Below, piece by piece: positions 4,997 through 8,707 of a DNA stretch of 8,707 nucleotides. Under the pieces are notes generated by a model that worked only from the letters and a program-made list of their open reading frames with translations, was not told the origin of the DNA and made no database searches. This stretch comes from Candidatus Fermentibacterales bacterium (GTDB lineage: Bacteria; Fermentibacterota; Fermentibacteria; Fermentibacterales; JAFGKQ01). The first letter of the stretch is position 1; each line of letters begins with the position of its first letter. The translations under genes and the position numbers were made by a program. The DNA lies in contig JAFGKQ010000315.1 of NCBI GenBank assembly GCA_016928495.1, positions 1-8,707 on the forward strand, given 5' to 3'.

Positions 4997-6695
4997 TTGG
5001 CTGCCGACGACACGGTCGGAGATGCGGGAGCTGGGCTGGGACTCCTGCGACGTCGTGCTGGTCAGCGGGGATGCCTACGTCGACCACCCATCGTTCGGCA
5101 CCGCGCTGATCGGTCGCTGGCTCGAGAGCCTGGGCTACAGGGTGGGCATCGTCCCGCAGCCCGATCCGGCGAGGGCCTCCGATTTCCTCGAGCTCGGGAG
5201 GCCGAGGCTGTTCGTCGGCGTCTCCTCCGGCGCCATGGACTCCATGGTGAACCACTACACGGCGCTGGGGAGGCGTCGGTCCGACGACGCCTACAGCGAG
5301 GGCGGGCGGGCCGGCCTGAGGCCGGACAGGGCGCTGCTGCGCTACGTGAATGCCGTCAAGGCCGCCATGCCCGGAGTCCCGGTGGTCATCGGGGGGATCG
5401 AGGCCAGCCTCAGGCGCCTCAGCCACTACGACTTCTGGTCAGACAGCGTGAGGAAATCGATCCTGCTCGACTCGAAAGCGGACATCCTCGTTTGCGGGAT
5501 GGGGGAGAAGGCGATCGCGGAGGTGGCCGCCAGGATCGGGAGCGGGGCTCCGCTGTTCGGCATCAGGGGGACGGCGGTCTACGCCGGGGAGGCCGGATTC
5601 GACTACTCGGACCCTGGCCTCGGTGAGTCCGCGATCCTCCCGTCCCACGAGCAGGTCAGCTCCTCCGGCAGCGAGTTCATGAAGATGACGAGGATGCTGG
5701 AGAGGGAGAGCAGCCCCTGGAACGCCAGGACGCTGCTGCAGTGCGCTGACAGCAGGATCGTGGCTGTCTTCCCACCTCAGCTTCCCATGTCCACGGAGGA
5801 GCTGGACCTGGTCTACGCTCTGCCCTTTGCCAGGATGCCGCACCCCCGCTACCGGGAGGGCGTGCCTGCGTTCGACATGATCTCCTGCTCCATAACCGCA
5901 GTGAGGGGATGCGCCGGGGGCTGCAGCTTCTGCGCGCTGGGCCTCCACCAGGGCAGGGACGTCCGGAGCAGGAGCGAGGAGTCCGTAGTCTCCGAGGCCC
6001 GCACCATAGCGGCCACGGACTATTTCGGGGGCACCATCACCGACGTAGGGGGGCCCACCGCCAACATGTACGGGCTGGGCTGCAGCAGTCCCGACGCCAT
6101 GATGAGCTGCCGGCGGCCGTCCTGCCTGTTTCCCTCGATCTGCCCCAGGTTCCGACGCGATCACTCGGCCTACGGGAGGCTGCTGGGGAGCGTGGCGGCA
6201 GTGAAGGGCGTCAGGCACGTGTTCGTGAGCAGCGGCATACGCCACGACCTGGCGGCCCTGGACCCGGCATTCTGCGAGCAACTGGCAAGGGAGCATGTCG
6301 GGGGCCATCTAAAGCTTGCCCCGGAGCACTCGTCCGGCAGGGTCCTGAAGCTGATGAGGAAGCCGGGCTGGGAGTGCTTCCGGGAGTTCAGGCGCGACTT
6401 CGAGAGGCGGAGCTTCGAGCTCGGCAGGGAGCAGTACGTGCTGCCCTACGTCATGGCCGGGTTTCCCGGCGGCAGCCAGGAGGACATGAAGAGGCTCTCT
6501 CAGGATCTCGTCAGGGAGGGGCTGCGCCCGGAGCAGGTCCAGCTATTCCTGCCTACGCCGATGACGCTTGCCACGGCGATGTACTACACGGGTCTCCATC
6601 CGGACACGGGGGAGAGGCTGTTCGTTGCCAGGGGCGACTCCCGGAGGAGACAACTCGAGGTGCTCAGGGCGCTTCCCCCAAGGCCTAGGACCTGA
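4983..6695 (+). CDS. ygiQ: YgiQ family (UPF0313) radical SAM protein
   Basis: The 570-residue protein matches YgiQ/UPF0313 along its length. The N-terminal cobalamin-binding-like region reads WLPTTRSEM..LGWDSCDVV then GDAYVDHPSFGTALIGRWLE (residues 6-50), followed by the hallmarks SSGAMDSMVNHYTA and GGIEASLRRLSHYDFWSD. The radical SAM [4Fe-4S] motif is C310-x3-C314-x2-C317 (RGCAGGCSFC). Next come the family segments DVGGPTANMYGLGC, a second cysteine group (SCRRPSCLFPSICP), SSGIRHD, HVGGHLKLAPEHSSGRVLKLMRKPG and MYYTG. The reaction and substrate of YgiQ proteins are not established. The frame stops soon after FVARGDSRRRQL, so the about 40 or more residues that follow in E. coli YgiQ (the DUF3362 region) are missing. 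The start (ATG 4983, or GTG 4980) and its Shine-Dalgarno lie in the mobile element's right end. ATG 5022 is rejected because it would remove the conserved WLPTT. The 3' end overlaps nrdG by 11 bases. Confidence 0.92.
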   Translation: MCPHNWLPTTRSEMRELGWDSCDVVLVSGDAYVDHPSFGTALIGRWLESLGYRVGIVPQPDPARASDFLELGRPRLFVGVSSGAMDSMVNHYTALGRRRSDDAYSEGGRAGLRPDRALLRYVNAVKAAMPGVPVVIGGIEASLRRLSHYDFWSDSVRKSILLDSKADILVCGMGEKAIAEVAARIGSGAPLFGIRGTAVYAGEAGFDYSDPGLGESAILPSHEQVSSSGSEFMKMTRMLERESSPWNARTLLQCADSRIVAVFPPQLPMSTEELDLVYALPFARMPHPRYREGVPAFDMISCSITAVRGCAGGCSFCALGLHQGRDVRSRSEESVVSEARTIAATDYFGGTITDVGGPTANMYGLGCSSPDAMMSCRRPSCLFPSICPRFRRDHSAYGRLLGSVAAVKGVRHVFVSSGIRHDLAALDPAFCEQLAREHVGGHLKLAPEHSSGRVLKLMRKPGWECFREFRRDFERRSFELGREQYVLPYVMAGFPGGSQEDMKRLSQDLVREGLRPEQVQLFLPTPMTLATAMYYTGLHPDTGERLFVARGDSRRRQLEVLRALPPRPRT

Positions 6696-7377
6696 CCTCC
6701 ACCTCCGCCACCCTGGCTCTCATGGCCTCCGCGCACTCCTCCAGGTAGGAGACCGGGTAGGGCACGACCTCCTCGTACTCCGGCGAGAGCGTCTTCTGCG
6801 GCCTGAACGGCTGCAGAACGTACCTCGCGACCGGGATCCCTATGGCATCGAGAACGTCCATGAGGCCATCTCTGTCGATCAGACCGGGCACCATGGTGGT
6901 GCGCAACTCGAAGGCGGGGAAGGAGCCGGCCGCCGCGATGCTCCGGAGCACGCGGTCGAAGACGTCGTGACCGCCCGTGGCTTCGGGATAGCGGTCGGGC
7001 GAGGCCTTCACGTCTATCGCGAGGTAGTCCACCAGTCCCTCGAGTGGCGGCATCCTCTCGGGGAGCGTGCCGTTCGTGTCAATCTTGATGGCCAACGGGG
7101 TCTGCTTCCTGAGGCTTGCCAGGAAGTCGGGCAGACCTTCCTGGATCAGGGGCTCCCCTCCGGTTACCGTGACTGCCTCCACGAAGCCCTGCCTCGCCCT
7201 GAGGCGCTCGATCACGCTGTCGGGGGAGATGGAGAGCTGATCCGCAAGAAGGTCCGGCCTGACCAGCTCCGGATTGTGGCAGAAGGGGCAGTAGAGGTTG
7301 CAGCCACCGAGGAAGATGACCGAGCAGACCTTCCCGGGGTACTCGATGAGGCTCGTGCCTACGAAGGAGCGGATCAA
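6685..7377 (-). CDS. nrdG: anaerobic ribonucleoside-triphosphate reductase activating protein (radical SAM activase)
   Basis: The 230-residue protein is a glycyl-radical-enzyme activase of the PflA-like NrdG2 type. It opens with the family N-terminus IRSFVGTSLIEYPGKVCSVIF. The CX3CX2C [4Fe-4S] motif of radical SAM activases follows at C26, C30 and C33 (GGCNLYCPFCHNPELV), then the SAM-contacting GGEP at 73-76 (VTVTGGEPL). Later come DTNGT, DYLAIDVKAS and ELRTTMVPGL. It reduces S-adenosylmethionine and abstracts hydrogen from the glycine of the reductase to form the glycyl radical. Here that glycine is encoded by the gene immediately upstream. The start is TTG at 7377, which overlaps the upstream stop as TTGA. 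No good Shine-Dalgarno is seen, so translation is probably coupled. The distance from this TTG to TSLIEYPGK fits the family and no ATG is nearby. The 3' end overlaps ygiQ. Confidence 0.93.
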   Translation of the reverse strand: MIRSFVGTSLIEYPGKVCSVIFLGGCNLYCPFCHNPELVRPDLLADQLSISPDSVIERLRARQGFVEAVTVTGGEPLIQEGLPDFLASLRKQTPLAIKIDTNGTLPERMPPLEGLVDYLAIDVKASPDRYPEATGGHDVFDRVLRSIAAAGSFPAFELRTTMVPGLIDRDGLMDVLDAIGIPVARYVLQPFRPQKTLSPEYEEVVPYPVSYLEECAEAMRARVAEVEVRS

Positions 7378-7580
7378 GAGCCGGGCTCAGCCTGCCTCGC
7401 GTCCTCCTCCACGGGCGGCCGGTCGTAGGAGACGTAGGCCCTCTCCCTGAACTCTTCCTGCTTGCCCTTGTTCCAGTCCTGCACGGGTCTGTAGTAGCCA
7501 ACGACCCTGGAGTAGATCTCCGTGCGGATAGCCCGGACCTGTCTCGGTCCCCGGGTAGGCTCCTCGCTGTCTGCGATCAT
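7374..7580 (-). CDS. separate glycyl-radical-domain small subunit of class III ribonucleotide reductase
   Basis: The 68-residue product contains TEIYSRVVGYYRPVQDWNKG and then KQEEFRERAYVSY (residues 20-52). This is the conserved C-terminal end of NrdD proteins, including the glycyl-radical loop RVxGY; G28 is the predicted radical site. In ordinary NrdD this segment is the last part of the same polypeptide, a few residues after the zinc-binding cysteines. Here it has its own ATG overlapping the nrdD stop (ATGA, 7577-7580), with GGAAGG six bases upstream, so it looks like a real start. Residues 1-19 (MIADSEEPTRGPRQVRAIR) and the acidic tail after 52 are unlike NrdD. Presumably it docks on the large subunit and is activated by NrdG; this is inference, modelled on how the small glycyl-radical protein YfiD/GrcA repairs PFL. 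A natural frameshift or sequence error is the alternative. Confidence 0.82.
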   Translation of the reverse strand: MIADSEEPTRGPRQVRAIRTEIYSRVVGYYRPVQDWNKGKQEEFRERAYVSYDRPPVEEDARQAEPGS

Positions 7581-8707
7581 TCCGGGCCTTCCACCCTTCC
7601 CACGTGGACGAACAGGTTTCCCTGTCCGTCATCGGCCGCCGGACTCAGCTCGCGGAAGCAGCCTTCCGGGAGCTCGGACTCCATCTCCACGATGTCCCCG
7701 TACTCCTCGATCTCCTCGTCCGTGTGCGGATAGGGGCAGACGGGGTGCTCGCCCGGGACGTAGCCGTGGACCGGGCATATCGAGAAGGTCGGAGTGAAAC
7801 TGAAATAGGGCAGCGAGAAACGCTCCACGATGCTCCTGGCCAGCTTCCTGACGACTCTCCAGTCGGTGATGGCCTCACCCAGGTAGATGTGGACCACCGT
7901 TCCTCCCGTGAACATCTGCTGTAGTGGATCCTGGTGCGCGAGCAGGTCGTAGATGTCCATCGCGCAGCTGACGGGAGGATGGACCGAGTTGGTGTAGTAG
8001 GGGTTGGAGACTCCCATCGCAGCGCAGTCGGGGAACCTCTCCCGGTCCAGCCTTGCGAGCCTGTAGGAGGCGCCCTCGGCGGGAGAGGCCTCGAGGTTGT
8101 AGAGGTTCCCCGTCTCCTCCTGGTAGCCGGACAGGCGTTCCCGCATGAACTCCAGCGTCCTCAGCGAGAGGTCCCTGGATGCCTCGTCCACGATCCCGTG
8201 CCCCGTGAGATTCACGCACGCCTCGTTCATCCCGACCAGGCCGACCGTCGAGAAATGGTTGGCCCAGTAGGTGCCGCCCGATGACCTGCGAATCCCGGAG
8301 AGGTAGTGCCTGGTGTAGGGGTAGAGGCCTGCGGCGGTCAGGTCTTCGATCATGGCCCTCTTCAGCTCCAGGGAGTCTCTGGCAATGTCCATCAGCTCTC
8401 CGAGGCGCTCGAAGAACCCGGCTTCGTTCCGCGACAGGTACGCGATCCGGGGGAGGTTGATCGTGACTACGCCGATGGAGCCTGTGAGAGGGTTGGAGCC
8501 GAACAGCCCGCCGCCCCGCTTCCTGAGCTCCCTGTTGTCGAGCCTGAGCCTGCAGCACATGCTCCGGGCGTCCTCGGGCCTCATGTCCGAGTTCACGAAG
8601 TTGCTGAAGTACGGGATGCCGTATTTTCCGGTCATCTCCCAGACAGGCTTGAGGTTCTCGTCGTCCCAGTCGAAGTCGCTGGTGAGGTTGTAGGTCGGGA
8701 TCGGGAA
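7577..8707 (-). CDS. nrdD: anaerobic ribonucleoside-triphosphate reductase large subunit, 5' end beyond the window and lacking the glycyl-radical loop
   Basis: The frame is open to the right edge; the 376 visible residues are the C-terminal part of class III ribonucleotide reductase, which reduces NTPs to dNTPs without oxygen. FPIPTYNLTSDFDWD is read at the edge, then KYGIPYFSNFVNSDM and the active-site region DARSMCCRLRLDNREL (visible residues 46-61), where one of the paired cysteines (C52 by position) is the likely thiyl-radical residue. FGSNPLTGSIGVVTINLPRI, GLVGMNEACVNLTG, NLEASPAEGASYRLARLD and FTGGTVVHIYLGE follow. The zinc-binding region reads CPVHGYVPGEHPVCPYPH, where most relatives have CPxC at the second pair. 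Then 48 residues of acidic, unfamiliar sequence end at a TGA overlapping the next gene. The glycyl-radical motif that should follow is absent and is found in that next gene. It is first in an overlapping operon with the small subunit and nrdG. Confidence 0.93.
   Translation of the reverse strand, partial: FPIPTYNLTSDFDWDDENLKPVWEMTGKYGIPYFSNFVNSDMRPEDARSMCCRLRLDNRELRKRGGGLFGSNPLTGSIGVVTINLPRIAYLSRNEAGFFERLGELMDIARDSLELKRAMIEDLTAAGLYPYTRHYLSGIRRSSGGTYWANHFSTVGLVGMNEACVNLTGHGIVDEASRDLSLRTLEFMRERLSGYQEETGNLYNLEASPAEGASYRLARLDRERFPDCAAMGVSNPYYTNSVHPPVSCAMDIYDLLAHQDPLQQMFTGGTVVHIYLGEAITDWRVVRKLARSIVERFSLPYFSFTPTFSICPVHGYVPGEHPVCPYPHTDEEIEEYGDIVEMESELPEGCFRELSPAADDGQGNLFVHVGRVEGPE

Noticed and set aside
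7570-7600. Programmed -1 frameshift that would fuse NrdD with the glycyl-radical segment.
   Set aside because: A -1 slip at the stop would join the frames, but no X XXY YYZ slippery heptamer precedes it (the codons are GGC CCG GAA TGA). A good Shine-Dalgarno before the overlapping ATG favours re-initiation.

Overview
The window is G+C-rich bacterial chromosome, densely packed with genes. There is no gene-free stretch longer than about 100 bases, and Arg is often coded AGG. The gene set suggests an anaerobe or facultative anaerobe: class III (oxygen-sensitive) ribonucleotide reductase with its activase, and a YgiQ-type radical SAM enzyme. The 603-residue secreted beta-propeller protein has a C-terminal sorting-like Ig domain of the kind common in the FCB assemblage (Bacteroidetes/Fibrobacteres and related candidate phyla). 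A candidate phylum near Fermentibacteria, Eisenbacteria or Latescibacteria would fit. That placement is inference, not something the sequence proves.

Layout: (1) 2-442 (+) is the 3' part of a CAP/SCP-domain gene. Its stop codon shares a 20-bp perfect palindrome with the stop of the convergent gene. (2) 439-1807 (-) is a two-gene operon: a TSUP (TauE/SafE) membrane exporter followed by a DUF1648 membrane protein. (3) 1903-2337 (+) is a divergently transcribed, membrane-anchored small protein, possibly PH/GRAM-like. (4) 2315-4126 (-) encodes a secreted seven-repeat FG-GAP/VCBS propeller with Ig-like and sorting-type C-terminal domains. (5) 4181-4996 is a compact mobile element. It has 24-bp perfect inverted ends, an HUH/Y1 (REP-associated type) transposase on the minus strand, and a bulged palindrome near the right end. 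(6) 4983-6695 (+) is a ygiQ-family radical SAM gene whose Shine-Dalgarno and start codon lie inside the mobile element. (7) 6685-8707 (-) is an overlapping nrd operon: nrdD (its 5' end lies beyond the window), a 68-codon gene carrying the glycyl-radical loop, and nrdG.

Two points stand out. First, NrdD appears to be split: the large subunit stops without the conserved glycyl-radical motif, and that motif (RVVGY...WNKGKQEEF) is encoded by a separate small gene between nrdD and nrdG, joined by ATGA and TTGA overlaps. Second, the right inverted repeat of the HUH element supplies the translation start of ygiQ, while the left repeat encodes the last residues and stop of the transposase. All three convergent gene pairs in the window overlap at their 3' ends.
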